From: Kineococcus rubinsiae
GTDB lineage: Bacteria > Actinomycetota > Actinomycetes > Actinomycetales > Kineococcaceae
Direction of reading: 5' to 3'
Length of the DNA: 64,000 nucleotides
Assembly: GCF_011839805.1 (NCBI RefSeq)
Contig: NZ_VWPY01000009.1
Location: 1-64,000, forward strand
Both the position numbers and the translations under genes were made by a program. Below the pieces are notes generated by a model. That model did not search any database, was not told the origin of the DNA, and was given only the letters and a program-made list of their open reading frames with translations. This document shows, in pieces, positions 52,273 through 63,445 of this stretch (positions are counted from its first letter, which is position 1; each line of letters begins with the position of its first letter).

Positions 52273-52563
52273 ATGGTCAACGACGGCGCCAAGGCCGAGA
52301 TCACCACGACCGACCCCCGCGCGCTCGAGCGCGAGGTCGAGCTGCGCCGGGCGCAGCTGGCGGGCACCATCGACGAGCTCAGCTCCCGCCTCGCCCCGTC
52401 GGCGATCAAGGAGCGCGGCATCGCCACGGTCAAGCAGAAGGTCAGCGCCTTCACCACCGCCGAGGACGGGTCCCTGCGCGTCGAGCGCGTCGGGGCGGTC
52501 GCCGCGGCGGTCGTCGGGATCACCGTGCTGCTCGTCGTGCGGGCCGTGCGCAAGCGGCGCTGA
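52273..52563 (+). CDS. DUF3618 family small membrane protein
   Basis: A 96-residue protein: DPRALEREVELRRAQLAGTIDELSSRLAP is the DUF3618 signature, then a helical linker and one C-terminal membrane helix (VGAVAAAVVGITVLLVVRAV) with a basic end. Function unknown; such proteins often sit beside bcp in actinobacteria. The ATG is preceded by caggagg; a GTG immediately before it (52270) is an alternative. Confidence 0.9.
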   Translation: MVNDGAKAEITTTDPRALEREVELRRAQLAGTIDELSSRLAPSAIKERGIATVKQKVSAFTTAEDGSLRVERVGAVAAAVVGITVLLVVRAVRKRR

Positions 52564-52648
52564 CCCCCTAGACCGCCCAAACCGCGGCCCGCGTCGTGCC
52601 CCCGCCCTCCGTCGGCGGGCGGCACGGGCGCGCGCTACGGTCGGCCCC

Positions 52649-52981
52649 GTGAGCACCACCCCCGACGACCCCCGCCTCGCCGTGCGCATGCTGCACGACC
52701 GGGTCCTCGTCAGCGCCGAGGGCGCGGGGGAGCGGACGTCGTCCGCGGGCATCCTCATCCCCGCCACCGCCGCGGTCGGCCGGCGCCTCGCGTGGGCCCA
52801 GGTCGTGGCCCTCGGCCAGCACGTGCGGCAGGTCGAGGTGGGCGACCGGGTCCTGTACGACCCGGAGGACAAGGCCGAGGTCGAGCTGCACGGCCGGGGC
52901 TACGTCCTGCTGCGCGAGCGCGACCTGCACGCCGTCGCCGCGCCCCGCGTGGACGACGGTCAGACCGGGCTCTACCTCTGA
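52649..52981 (+). CDS. GroES-family (Cpn10) protein without groEL
   Basis: A 110-residue Cpn10-fold protein: LAVRMLHDRVLVSAEGAGERTSSAGILIPATA is the Cpn10 start with mobile loop, then VVALGQHVRQVEVGDRVLYD and YVLLRERDLHAV. Canonical GroES is about 97 residues next to groEL; here groEL is absent and the neighbours are bcp and DUF3618, so it is a paralogous co-chaperonin-like protein. tacggt at 52636-52641 lies seven bases before the GTG. Confidence 0.9.
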   Translation: MSTTPDDPRLAVRMLHDRVLVSAEGAGERTSSAGILIPATAAVGRRLAWAQVVALGQHVRQVEVGDRVLYDPEDKAEVELHGRGYVLLRERDLHAVAAPRVDDGQTGLYL

Positions 52982-54375
52982 GCAGCGCCCCGGAGCCCGC
53001 GCCGGCGGCGGAACCCGCGCCGGCCCGCCGCAACGCGCGCTACACCCCGCTCGGCGCCGACGGCCCGCTGCCGTGGGACATGGTCCGGGCCGTGCCCGGG
53101 ATCCGCCGCAGCCCCGTGGAGTTCCTCACCGACACCACGCGCCGCTACGGCGACGTCGTCGCGTTCCCCCTGCCGCGCACCCCCGTGCTCCTGCTGAACG
53201 ACCCCGCCGGCGTCCGCCACGTCCTGGTCGAGGCGCACCGCTCCTACGGCCGGGCGACGCTGCAGTACTCCGCGCTCGCCACCGTGACGGGGGCGGGGCT
53301 GCTGACCAGCGACGGCGAGGCGTGGCGCCGGCACCGGCGCACCGTGCAGCCCGCGTTCCACCACTCCTCCCTCGCGGGCGTGGCGGAGGAGTCCGTGGCC
53401 GCGGCGGAGCGGTTGCGGCAGAGGGCTTCCCGCCTCGGGCCCGGGGAACCGCTGGAGGTGCTGGAGGCCACGTCGCGCGCGAGCCTCGAGGTGGTCGGGC
53501 ACACCCTGGCCGCCGCCGACCTGTCCGGGGTGGCGCAGGACCTCGTCGACGCCGTGGGCCGGGCGCTGGAGCTCGTCGTGGGGCGCGCGCAGAACCCCGT
53601 CCCGAACTCCTGGCCGACGCCCTCGCGCCGGCGCCTGGAGCGGGAGGTCGCGGCGATCGACCGGATCTGCGCGCAGATCGTCGCGGCCCGCCGCGCGCAG
53701 GGTGTGGCCGAGGACGCCGACGACGTCGTCGGTCTCATGCTGCGCGCCGGGCTGGAGGACGCCGAGGTCCGCGACGAGCTCGTCACGTTCGTCGTCGCCG
53801 GCCACGAGACGGTCGCGTCGTCGCTGACCTGGACGCTGGACCTGCTGGCCCGCCACCCGCACGTGCAGCAGCGCCTGCACGAGGAGCTGACGGCCGTCCT
53901 CGCGACGCCCGACGGCCCCCGCGCACCCGGCTGGGACGACCTCACCGCCCTGCCGTACACGCGGGCCGTCCTCGAGGAGTCGCTGCGCCTGTACCCGCCG
54001 GCCTGGGTCATCACCCGCACGGCGATCGCCGACGACGTGGTGGCCGGGGTCGCCGTCCCCGCGGGGACGCTCGTCATCGTCTGCACCTGGGCGCTGCACC
54101 GCCACCCCGACCTGTGGGAGGCCCCCGAGGAGTTCCGCCCCGAGCGGTTCCTCGACGCCCCGCGCCGGGACGTCGGCTACGTGCCCTTCGGGGCCGGGCC
54201 GCGGCTCTGCATCGGCCGCGACCTCGCCGTCGTGGAGTCCGCGCTGGTCCTGGCGACGTTCCTGCGCGACCGGCGCGTCCGCCCCGCGCCGGGCGCCCGG
54301 CCCGCCGTGGAGTCCCTGGTCACGCTGCGCCCCAAGGGGGGTCTGCGCCTGCTCGTGGAGCCGCTGCGCCCCTGA
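52978..54375 (+). CDS. cytochrome P450
   Basis: A bacterial soluble P450 of about 465 residues. The haem-binding motif FGAGPRLCIGRDLA has Cys411, the I-helix AGHETVASS carries the oxygen-activating Thr, and the K-helix ExxR is EESLR, with PERF downstream. Third codon positions stay almost entirely G/C from 52982 on, so coding seems to reach back to the GroES stop, where only a CTG (52978) overlaps the TGA. The first standard in-frame start is ATG 53080 (431 residues). No ferredoxin is adjacent. Substrate unknown. Confidence 0.9.
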   Translation: MSSAPEPAPAAEPAPARRNARYTPLGADGPLPWDMVRAVPGIRRSPVEFLTDTTRRYGDVVAFPLPRTPVLLLNDPAGVRHVLVEAHRSYGRATLQYSALATVTGAGLLTSDGEAWRRHRRTVQPAFHHSSLAGVAEESVAAAERLRQRASRLGPGEPLEVLEATSRASLEVVGHTLAAADLSGVAQDLVDAVGRALELVVGRAQNPVPNSWPTPSRRRLEREVAAIDRICAQIVAARRAQGVAEDADDVVGLMLRAGLEDAEVRDELVTFVVAGHETVASSLTWTLDLLARHPHVQQRLHEELTAVLATPDGPRAPGWDDLTALPYTRAVLEESLRLYPPAWVITRTAIADDVVAGVAVPAGTLVIVCTWALHRHPDLWEAPEEFRPERFLDAPRRDVGYVPFGAGPRLCIGRDLAVVESALVLATFLRDRRVRPAPGARPAVESLVTLRPKGGLRLLVEPLRP

Positions 54376-54399
54376 GCCGGAGCTGCGGTCACGCCGCGG

Positions 54400-55335
54400 T
54401 CAGTCCCGGTCGGCGGCGCTGACCTCGAGCAGCGTCCGCCACGGGTCCTCGAAGCGCAGCGTGCGCCCGTCGGAGCGGTGGTCCACGGAGTGCGCGCCCA
54501 GGCGTTCCGCCAGGGCCTCGACGTCACCGGCGGTGGGCACGACGATCGACACCTGCCCGAGACCGATCGTGGCCGCGCGGGCCCCGGTGCCCGCGCTCTC
54601 CCAGGTGTTGACGGCCATGTGGTGGTGGTAGCCGCCGGCGGAGAAGAACAGGGCGCTGCCCAGGTCGGCCGTGACGTCGAAGCCGAGGGTCTCGACGTAG
54701 AACCGGCGGGCCGTGGCGATGTCGCCGACCTTGAGGTGGACGTGGCCCACCGCGGCGTTGCTCCCGCCCTCGGCGTCCAGGTGCTCCGCCAGGAAGGCGT
54801 TCGGGTCGAGGGGCTCGGTGGCCATCTGCACGCGGCCGCCGTGCCAGGTCCACAGGTTGCGGGGGCGGTCCCAGTACAGCTCGATGCCGTTGCCCTCGGG
54901 GTCGGTGAAGTAGAAGGCCTGCGACACCAGGTGGTCGGCGGAACCGACGTAGCGCGAGCGGGGGTGGCGGGCGGCGCCCGCCACCGCGGCCGCCAGGGCG
55001 GCGCGGTCGGGGAACAGCAGCGCGGTGTGGAACAGACCCGCCTCCCCGCGGCGCGGCGCCGGCAGGCCCGGGGTGTGCACGAGGACGACCAGCGGCCGGC
55101 CGTCGCGGCCGAGCACCGCGACGTCCGGACGAGCGCCGCCCGCGACCGTCGTGACCGGGCGCGCGAGGGTGCGGTCCAGCTCCTGCAGCCCCAGGGCCCG
55201 GCGGTAGTAGTCGCCCATCACGGCCAGGTCGGCCACGTGCAGGGTCACGGCGTCCATCTCCGTGTCCGGCGCCAGCAGGTCCGCCGCCCCGGTGGTCCGG
55301 GGGGAGGTCGGCGGGAGCGGGGCGGGCTGGGACAC
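54400..55335 (-). CDS. VOC-family ring-cleavage dioxygenase (CatE-like)
   Basis: A 311-residue protein made of two vicinal-oxygen-chelate modules, about 28-160 and 190-305. Metal-binding candidates are the His of VTLHVADL or the matching GHVHLKVGD in module 2, His in YHHHMAVNTWES, and Glu in RTLLEV. DPEGNGIELYWDRP is a strong catechol-2,3-dioxygenase/CatE signature. The true substrate is unknown. GTG 55335 has caggag upstream; promoter details are given at 55374-55402. Divergent from ridA. Confidence 0.88.
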   Translation of the reverse strand: MSQPAPLPPTSPRTTGAADLLAPDTEMDAVTLHVADLAVMGDYYRRALGLQELDRTLARPVTTVAGGARPDVAVLGRDGRPLVVLVHTPGLPAPRRGEAGLFHTALLFPDRAALAAAVAGAARHPRSRYVGSADHLVSQAFYFTDPEGNGIELYWDRPRNLWTWHGGRVQMATEPLDPNAFLAEHLDAEGGSNAAVGHVHLKVGDIATARRFYVETLGFDVTADLGSALFFSAGGYHHHMAVNTWESAGTGARAATIGLGQVSIVVPTAGDVEALAERLGAHSVDHRSDGRTLRFEDPWRTLLEVSAADRD

Positions 55336-55373
55336 GGGGGCTCCTGGGGCGGTGGTGGGGGCGGGACACCTCC

Positions 55374-55402
55374 AGCATGCGGGGAAGTACTTGAGATGTC
55401 AA
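55374..55402 (-). promoter_or_regulatory. promoter and putative operator of the VOC gene
   Basis: On the minus strand ttgaca (55402-55397), 17 bases, then catgct (55379-55374). The -35 overlaps the inverted repeat ttga-gatg-tcaa (55391-55402), a likely repressor site. The patch is AT-rich in a 75% GC setting. Confidence 0.55.
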
Positions 55403-55463
55403 TGATCTGCCCGGTGCGTGATCCGGTGGGCGGACCGCCCCGAGGGGCTGGCAGGGTGCGGCC

Positions 55464-55892
55464 ATGAGCGACCCCGAGCAGCAGCCCCCGGCCCGCACCA
55501 AGGAGACGTTCGTCTTCACCCCGGCCGACGGCGTCCCGCCCCAGGTGGGACCGTTCGCGCACGCCACCCGCTGGGGGGAGCTGGTGTTCGTCACGGGCCA
55601 GATGCCGACCGACCCCGCGACGGGGCAGCTCGTCGCCGGCGGTCTGCTCGAGCAGGCGGAGCAGGTGCGGCGCAACCTGTCCGCCGTCCTCGCGCAGTTC
55701 GGCCTGACCTTCGACGACGCCCTGCAGGTCCGGGTCTACCTCACCGACTTCACCGACTTCGACGCCTTCAACGACGCCTACCGCGGCTGGTTCGCGGGGC
55801 CGCTGCCCGCGCGCACGACCGTCGGCGTCACGGGGCTCGCGGTGGGTGCCGTCGTCGAGGTGGACGTCGTCGCCGCGGGGCCCGTGGCCTGA
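55464..55892 (+). CDS. RidA family protein (Rid/YjgF/UK114)
   Basis: A 142-residue member of the RidA family of trimeric proteins that hydrolyse reactive enamine/imine intermediates. Motifs: GPFAHATRWGELVFVTGQMPTDPATGQLV, EQAEQVRRNLSAVLAQFG, VRVYLTDFTDFDAFNDAY, and PARTTVGVTGLAVGAVVEVDVVA, where the Arg in PARTT is the catalytic arginine of active RidA. Proximity to the hut operon, which generates ammonia and imino intermediates, may be meaningful but is inference. Confidence 0.92.
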   Translation: MSDPEQQPPARTKETFVFTPADGVPPQVGPFAHATRWGELVFVTGQMPTDPATGQLVAGGLLEQAEQVRRNLSAVLAQFGLTFDDALQVRVYLTDFTDFDAFNDAYRGWFAGPLPARTTVGVTGLAVGAVVEVDVVAAGPVA

Positions 55893-55904
55893 ACCGCGGG
55901 CGGT

Positions 55905-56675
55905 TCAGCCGCCGCCGAGGCGGGCGCCGATGGCCGCGGCCGTGCGGCGCACCGCCCCGACGAGGTCCGCCTCGGTGGTCGCGGCGCGGCCCGCCTCCCA
56001 GGTGAGCGCCACGCTCGCGCGGACCGTGCGCGCCGGCACGGCCACCGCCACCGAGGTGAACCCCTCGGTGACCTCGCCGTCCTCCACCGACCACCCGCGC
56101 TGCCGCGACGCGGCCAGCACCGCGCGCAGGGCCGACGGCGTGGTGGGGCCGCGCCCCGTGCGGGAGACGAACGCCGCGGCCCCCGGGTACAGGGCGCGCA
56201 CCTGCGCCGGCGGCAGCGCCGCGAGGATGGCGCGCCCCGACGCCGTCAGGTGCGCGGGCAGCCGCACCCCGACGTCCGTGACCAGCGGCGGCCGCCCCGG
56301 CGCCCGCTCCTCCAGGACGTAGAGGACGTCCGCCCCGTGCAGGACGGCCAGGTGCGCCGAGAGGCCCACGCCGTCGACGAGGCGGGCGAGCGGGACGCGC
56401 GCGAGGCGGGCCAGCGGCTCCTGCTGGGCGAAGGCGTGCCCGACCTCCCACGCGCCCACGCCGATGCCCCAGCAGCGGTCCTCGGGGTAGTGCACGACGA
56501 ACGACTCCTCCGCCATGGCCGCCAGCAGGTGGTACGTGGTGGAGCGCGGCAGGCCGAGCGCCGTCGCGATCCGGGCCGCCGGGACGGGGACGGGCTGCCC
56601 GGACAGGAACCGCAGGACGCGCAGGGTCGCGGTGGCGGCGGGCACGGCGCGGGGCACCGGCCCACTGTCTCGCAT
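55905..56675 (-). CDS. IclR-family transcriptional regulator
   Basis: A 256-residue regulator: N-terminal winged helix-turn-helix ([38 protein letters not shown], residues about 17-54, in part) and a C-terminal IclR effector domain with [29 protein letters not shown] and [20 protein letters not shown]. It is divergent from hutH with 61 bases between starts, so it most likely controls the hut operon, with histidine or urocanate as effector. A palindrome overlaps its start. Confidence 0.92.
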   Translation of the reverse strand: MRDSGPVPRAVPAATATLRVLRFLSGQPVPVPAARIATALGLPRSTTYHLLAAMAEESFVVHYPEDRCWGIGVGAWEVGHAFAQQEPLARLARVPLARLVDGVGLSAHLAVLHGADVLYVLEERAPGRPPLVTDVGVRLPAHLTASGRAILAALPPAQVRALYPGAAAFVSRTGRGPTTPSALRAVLAASRQRGWSVEDGEVTEGFTSVAVAVPARTVRASVALTWEAGRAATTEADLVGAVRRTAAAIGARLGGG

Positions 56676-56682
56676 CCGAGAC
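56667..56682. promoter_or_regulatory. putative IclR operator between iclR and hutH
   Basis: gtctcg-catc-cgagac is a 16-base palindrome with a four-base centre that overlaps the iclR start codon and is 54 bases before hutH. It could mediate autoregulation and hut control together. Confidence 0.5.
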
Positions 56683-56736
56683 GCCAAGCGCTGCCGGGTG
56701 CTGGTCCCGGCGCCCGCCAGGGGCTCGGATGGGGGG

Positions 56737-58313
56737 ATGCAGGAGATCGCCGTGGGCACCGGGCCGCTGAGCCCCGAGGACGTCGTCGCCGTCGCGCGCC
56801 ACGGCGCCCGCGTCGCGCTCACCGACGGGGCCCGCGCGGCGATCGGGGCGGCGCGCGCGGTGGTCGAGGAGCTCGCCCGCGCCGAGGTGCCCGTGTACGG
56901 CGTGTCCACCGGGTTCGGGGCGCTCGCCACCCGGCACGTCCCGCCGGGGCAGCGCACCCGGCTGCAGCGCAGCCTCATCCGCTCGCACGCGGCCGGCAGC
57001 GGGCCGCGCGTCGAGGACGAGGTCGTCCGCGCGCTGGTGCTGCTGCGCCTGTCGACCCTCGCGACGGGGCGCACGGGCGTCCGGCTCGAGACCGCCGAGG
57101 CCTACGCGGCCCTGCTGAACGCGGGCCTGGTCCCCGTCGTGCACGAGCACGGCAGCCTCGGCTGCTCGGGCGACCTCGCACCCCTGGCCCACGTGGCGCT
57201 CGCGGTGACGGGCGAGGGGGAGGTCGTCGACCGCGGCGTCGTGCGCCCCGCGGCCGAGGCGCTGGCCGAGCACGGCCTGACGCCCGTCGTGCTGGCCGAG
57301 AAGGAGGGCCTCGCGCTCATCAACGGCACCGACGGGATGCTCGGCATGCTCCTGCTCGCGCTGCACGACCTGCGCCGCCTGCTCGACACGGCCGACCTCG
57401 CCGCCGCCATGAGCGTCGAGGGGCTGCTCGGGACCGACCGGGTGTTCGCCGCCGACCTGCAGGCGCTGCGGCCCCAGCCGGGCCAGGCCGTCTCGGCCGC
57501 GCAGCTGCGCCGGTTCCTCGCCGGCTCGCCGATCGTCGCGAGCCACCGCTTCGGCGACGGCGTCGTGCAGGACGCCTACTCGCTGCGCTGCGCCCCGCAG
57601 GTCCACGGCGGCGCCCGCGACACCCTCGAGCACGCCGCGCGGGTCGCGGGGTTCGAGCTGTCGGCGGCCATCGACAACCCCTCGGTGCTGCCCGACGGGC
57701 GCGTGGAGTCGCACGGGAACTTCCACGGCGCCCCGCTGGCCTACGTCCTGGACTTCCTGGCGATCCCCGTCGCCGACGTCGCGAGCATGAGCGAGCGCCG
57801 CACCGACCGGTTCCTCGACGTGCACCGCAACCGCGGGCTGCCGGCGTTCCTCGCCGACGACCCCGGCGTCGACTCCGGTCACATGATCGCCCAGTACACG
57901 CAGGCCGCCGTCGTCGCCGAGCTCAAGCGCCTCGCCGTGCCCGCGAGCGTCGACTCGATCCCCTCCAGCGCCCTGCAGGAGGACCACGTGTCCCTCGGCT
58001 GGTCCGCCGCCCGCAAGCTCCGCCTCGCGGTCGCCGGGCTCGAGCGCGTCCTGGCGATCGAGCTGCTCACCGCCGCGCGGGGCGTCGACCTGCGGGCGCC
58101 CCTGGTCCCGGCCCCGGCCACGGGGGCGGCCATCGCGGTGCTGCGCCGCCGCGTCCAGGGCCCCGGCCCCGACCGGTTCCTCGCCCCCGAGATCGAGGCC
58201 GCCACCGACCTCGTGCGCTCCGGCGAGCTGCTCGCCGCGGCGCTGTCCGCCTCCGCCGCAGGAGGTCCCGACCTCCCCACCGCCCCGTCCGCCCACCGAG
58301 CAGGAGAGTCCTC

Positions 58314-58317
<4 letters not shown>
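56737..58317 (+). CDS. hutH: histidine ammonia-lyase
   Basis: A 526-residue lyase that converts L-histidine to urocanate and ammonia, the first hut step. The MIO cofactor would form from Cys143-Ser144-Gly145 in [14 protein letters not shown], where most enzymes have Ala-Ser-Gly. Further motifs: [11 protein letters not shown] with the catalytic Tyr, [11 protein letters not shown], and [17 protein letters not shown] 56737 has gggggg close upstream. Its stop overlaps hutU by GTGA. Confidence 0.96.
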
Positions 58318-59962
<1,645 letters not shown>

Positions 59963-59966
<4 letters not shown>

Positions 59967-61153
59967 GCCTGCTCGCGCCGATCGCCGACGTCGGCCGCCA
60001 CCCGGGCACCGGCGGGTACCGGCGCTCCGCCTGGTCCGACGCCGACATGGCGCTGCGCGAGTGGTTCGCGGGCGAGGCGCGGCAGCGCGGCCTCGTGCTG
60101 GTCGAGGACGGCAACGGCAACCAGCTCGCCTGGTGGGGCGCCGAGGACGGCCACGACGCCCTGCTGCTCGGCTCCCACCTGGACTCCGTCCCCGACGGCG
60201 GCGCCTACGACGGCCCGCTCGGCGTCGTGTCGTCCTTCGCGGCCGTGGACGCGCTGCAGCGCGAGGGCTTCCGGCCCGCCCGGCCCGTCGTCGTGGCGAA
60301 CTTCGCCGACGAGGAGGGGGCCCGGTTCGGCGTCGCGTGCGCGGGTTCCCGGCTCGCCGCCGGGGCGCTGGCGCCCGAGCGGGCCCTCGCGCTGACCGAC
60401 CGCGACGGCCGGACGATGGCCGAGGTGGTGCGCGCCCGGGGCCGCGACCCGCTCGCGGTTGGCCCCGCGGAGTGGCTCACCCGCGTCGGGACCTTCGTCG
60501 AGCTGCACGTCGAGCAGGGGCGCTCCCTCGTCCACGACGGCGCGGCCGTGGGCGTCGCGAGCGCCATCTGGCCGCACGGGCGCTGGCGGTTCGACTTCCG
60601 CGGCGAGGCGAACCACGCCGGCGCCACGCCCATGCCGGACCGGCACGACCCCGTGCAGGCGTTCGCGGCCACCGTCCTGGCGGCGCGCCGCCTGGCCACC
60701 GCGGCCGGGGCCCGGGCCACCTTCGGCCGCCTCGACGTCGAACCGGGCGGGACGAACGCGATCCCCTCGCGCGTGCAGGCGTGGCTGGACTCGCGCGCGG
60801 CCGGGGAGGCCGACCTGGCCGAGCTCGTCGCCGCGATCACCGCGGCCGCGCAGACCGCGGCCGAGGACGACGGGACGAGCGTCGAGGTGGTCGCGGAGTC
60901 CGTGAGCCCCGCGGTGTCCTTCGACGCGGGGCTGCGCGACCGCCTCGCGACGCTGCTCGATGCACCCGTCCTGCCGACCGGCGCCGGGCACGACGCCGGG
61001 GTCCTCAGCCCGCTGCTGCCGACGGCGATGCTGTTCGTGCGCAACCCGACCGGCGTCTCGCACGCGCCCTCGGAGTTCGCCGACGACGACGACTGCGCCG
61101 CGGGCGTCGAGGCGCTCACGGCGGTCGTGCGGGACCTCGCGGGAGCCTCGTGA
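59963..61153 (+). CDS. M20 amidohydrolase (allantoate/N-carbamoyl type) in hut operon
   Basis: A 396-residue zinc amidohydrolase of the allantoate amidohydrolase/N-carbamoyl-L-amino-acid hydrolase group. Metal motifs: [32 protein letters not shown] (catalytic and ligand Glu), [13 protein letters not shown], and [20 protein letters not shown]. The dimerisation lid contains [17 protein letters not shown]. It lies between hutU and hutF in an operon with no HutG, so it may hydrolyse N-formylglutamate, which chemically resembles N-carbamoyl amino acids. That role is inference. Confidence 0.9.
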
Positions 61154-62280
61154 CGGCCGTCCTGGACCACCCCGCCCTCGCGAACTGCCACAGCCACGTC
61201 TTCCACCGCGCCCTGCGCGGCCGCGACGTCGGCGGCGACACGTTCTGGGCCTGGCGGGAGCGGATGTACGCCGTGGCCGCGGTCCTGGACCCTGACCTGC
61301 TGCACGAGCTGGCGGTCGGGGCCTTCGGGGAGATGCGCCTGGCGGGCGTCGGGGTCGTGGGGGAGTTCCACTACGTGCACCACGGCCCCGACGGGACCCC
61401 CTACGCCGACCCGAACGCGATGGGTGAGGCGCTCGTCGAGGCCGCCCGCGCGGTCGGGCTGCGGATCTGCCTGCTCGACACCTGCTACCGCCAGGCGGGT
61501 CCGGGACGTCCCGCCGAGGGCGTGCAGCGCCGCTTCGACGACGGCAGCGCCGAGGCCTGGGCCGAGCGCGCCCGCGACCTCGCCGACCGCTACGCCGGGG
61601 CCGACGACGTCGTGGTGGGGGCGGCCGTGCACTCCGTGCGGGCCGTCGCGCGCGAGGAGCTGCCCACCGTCGCCGGGGCCCTGCCCGGCGCGCCCCTGCA
61701 CGTGCACGTCTCCGAGCAGCCCGCCGAGAACGCGGCGTGCCTGGCCGCGACGGGGCTCACGCCCGTGCAGCTGCTGGCCGAGGCGGGCGTCTGGGGGCCG
61801 CGCAGCACGGCCGTGCACGCCACCCACCTGACGCCCGCGGACGTCGCGGTGCTCGGGGCGTCGGGCTCCTCCGCGTGCTTCTGCCCCACGACGGAGGCCG
61901 AGCTCGCCGACGGCATCGGCCCGAGCGTCGCGCTGCGCGACGCGGGGGCCCGCCTGACGCTGGGCTCCGACAGCGCCACCGTCGTGGACCTGTTCGCCGA
62001 GGCGCGGGCCGTGGAGATGCACGAGCGGCTCGCCAGCGGCCGCCGGGGCGCGTGGTCGGCCGCGCAGCTCACCGCGGCGGCGACCGCGGACGGGTACGCC
62101 TCGCTCGGCTTCGCCGGTGTCGACGACCGGATCGCGCTGGACGCCGGGTCCGTGCGCCTCGCGGGCGTGACGACCCCGCTGTGGGCGGCCACGGCCGCCG
62201 ACGTCGTGCCGGAGCTGGACCCCGGGGAGGTCGCCGCGGGGCTCGCCGCCGCCGTGGCCGAGGTGTGGAGGCGCGTGTGA
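61150..62280 (+). CDS. hutF: formimidoylglutamate deiminase, short form
   Basis: A 376-residue amidohydrolase-superfamily enzyme that deiminates N-formimidoyl-L-glutamate to N-formylglutamate and ammonia. Zinc ligands and catalytic residues are present: [10 protein letters not shown] near residue 13, HVHVSEQ, HATHLT and [17 protein letters not shown] and [12 protein letters not shown] are HutF signatures. Pseudomonas HutF has about 450 residues with a beta-sandwich built from both chain ends; here the chain begins at the barrel and lacks most of that domain. GTG start overlaps the M20 gene. Confidence 0.92.
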   Translation: MTAVLDHPALANCHSHVFHRALRGRDVGGDTFWAWRERMYAVAAVLDPDLLHELAVGAFGEMRLAGVGVVGEFHYVHHGPDGTPYADPNAMGEALVEAARAVGLRICLLDTCYRQAGPGRPAEGVQRRFDDGSAEAWAERARDLADRYAGADDVVVGAAVHSVRAVAREELPTVAGALPGAPLHVHVSEQPAENAACLAATGLTPVQLLAEAGVWGPRSTAVHATHLTPADVAVLGASGSSACFCPTTEAELADGIGPSVALRDAGARLTLGSDSATVVDLFAEARAVEMHERLASGRRGAWSAAQLTAAATADGYASLGFAGVDDRIALDAGSVRLAGVTTPLWAATAADVVPELDPGEVAAGLAAAVAEVWRRV

Positions 62281-63416
62281 GCACCCTGCTGGTGACCGGG
62301 ATCGGCGAGCTGACGACCTGGGACGAGGAGCGGCCCGTGCGCCGCGACGCCGCCCTCGTCGTCGACGCCGGCCGTGTCGCCTGGAGCGGGGACGCCGCTG
62401 ACGCCCCCGCCGCCGACGAGGCCCTCGACGTGGCGGGCGCGGCCGTCGTGCCCGGGTTCGTGGACTCCCACGCCCACCTGGTCTTCGCGGGGGAGCGCTC
62501 GGCGGAGTTCGAGGCGCGCGCCGCCGGCGTCCCGTACGCGGCGGGCGGGATCCGCAGCACCGTCGCCGCGACCCGCGCGGCCCCCGACGCCGCGCTCGAG
62601 GCCGGCCTCGTGCGGCTGCTCGCCGAGATGCGCGCCCAGGGCACCACGACGGTCGAGGTCAAGAGCGGGTACGGCCTGACGGTCGCCGACGAGGAGCGCT
62701 CGCTGCGCCTGGCCCGCCGGCACACGGCCGAGACCACGTTCCTGGGCGCCCACGTCGTGCCGGCGGGCAGCGAGGTCGCCGCCTACGTCGAGCTGGTCAC
62801 GGGGGAGATGCTCGCGGCGTGCGCCCCGCACGCCCGCTGGGTCGACGTGTTCTGCGAGGACGGCGCCTTCGGGGCCGCCGAGGCCCGCGCGGTCCTGCTC
62901 GCGGGCCGCGCCGCGGGCCTGCTGCCCCGCGTGCACGCCAACCAGCTCGGGTACGGCCCGGGTGTGCAGGTGGCCTGCGAGGTCGGGGCCGCCGCCGCCG
63001 ACCACTGCACGTTCCTCACCGACGCCGACGTCGAGGCGCTCGCGGGGGCGGGCGTCGTGGCGGGGCTGCTGCCCGGGGTCGAGTTCTCCACCCGCCAGCC
63101 CTACCCCGACGCGCGGCGGCTGCTCGACGCGGGCGTCACGGTGGCGCTCGCCACCGACTGCAACCCCGGCAGCTCGTACACGTCGTCGATGCCGTTCTGC
63201 GTCGCGGTCGCCGTGCGGGAGATGGGGCTGACCCCGCGCGAGGCCCTGTGGTCGGCGACGGCCGGCGGGGCCGCGTCGCTGCGCCGCGACGACGTCGGGC
63301 ACCTGCGCGCCGGCGCGTGGGCGGACTTCGCGGTGCTGGACGCCCCCTCCGCCGTCCATCTGGCCTACCGGCCGGGCGTGCCCCTGGTCCGGCGCACGGT
63401 CCGCTCCTCGGGCTGA
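62277..63416 (+). CDS. hutI: imidazolonepropionase
   Basis: A 379-residue metal-dependent amidohydrolase opening the imidazolone ring to give N-formimidoylglutamate. Motifs: [21 protein letters not shown] (first metal His pair), [35 protein letters not shown] and [14 protein letters not shown] with the catalytic Asp. GTG 62277 overlaps the hutF stop. It is the last gene of the hut operon; pathway order would be HutH, HutU, HutI, HutF, then the M20 enzyme. Confidence 0.96.
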   Translation: MSTLLVTGIGELTTWDEERPVRRDAALVVDAGRVAWSGDAADAPAADEALDVAGAAVVPGFVDSHAHLVFAGERSAEFEARAAGVPYAAGGIRSTVAATRAAPDAALEAGLVRLLAEMRAQGTTTVEVKSGYGLTVADEERSLRLARRHTAETTFLGAHVVPAGSEVAAYVELVTGEMLAACAPHARWVDVFCEDGAFGAAEARAVLLAGRAAGLLPRVHANQLGYGPGVQVACEVGAAAADHCTFLTDADVEALAGAGVVAGLLPGVEFSTRQPYPDARRLLDAGVTVALATDCNPGSSYTSSMPFCVAVAVREMGLTPREALWSATAGGAASLRRDDVGHLRAGAWADFAVLDAPSAVHLAYRPGVPLVRRTVRSSG

Positions 63417-63445
63417 GCGGCCCGTGGCCGGCCCGAGGGGACGGC

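Noticed and set aside
55828-58296. 822-codon minus-strand frame covering ridA end, iclR and hutH
   Set aside because: It runs through the divergent promoter and antisense to hutH. The iclR protein is read in a different frame with clear domains.
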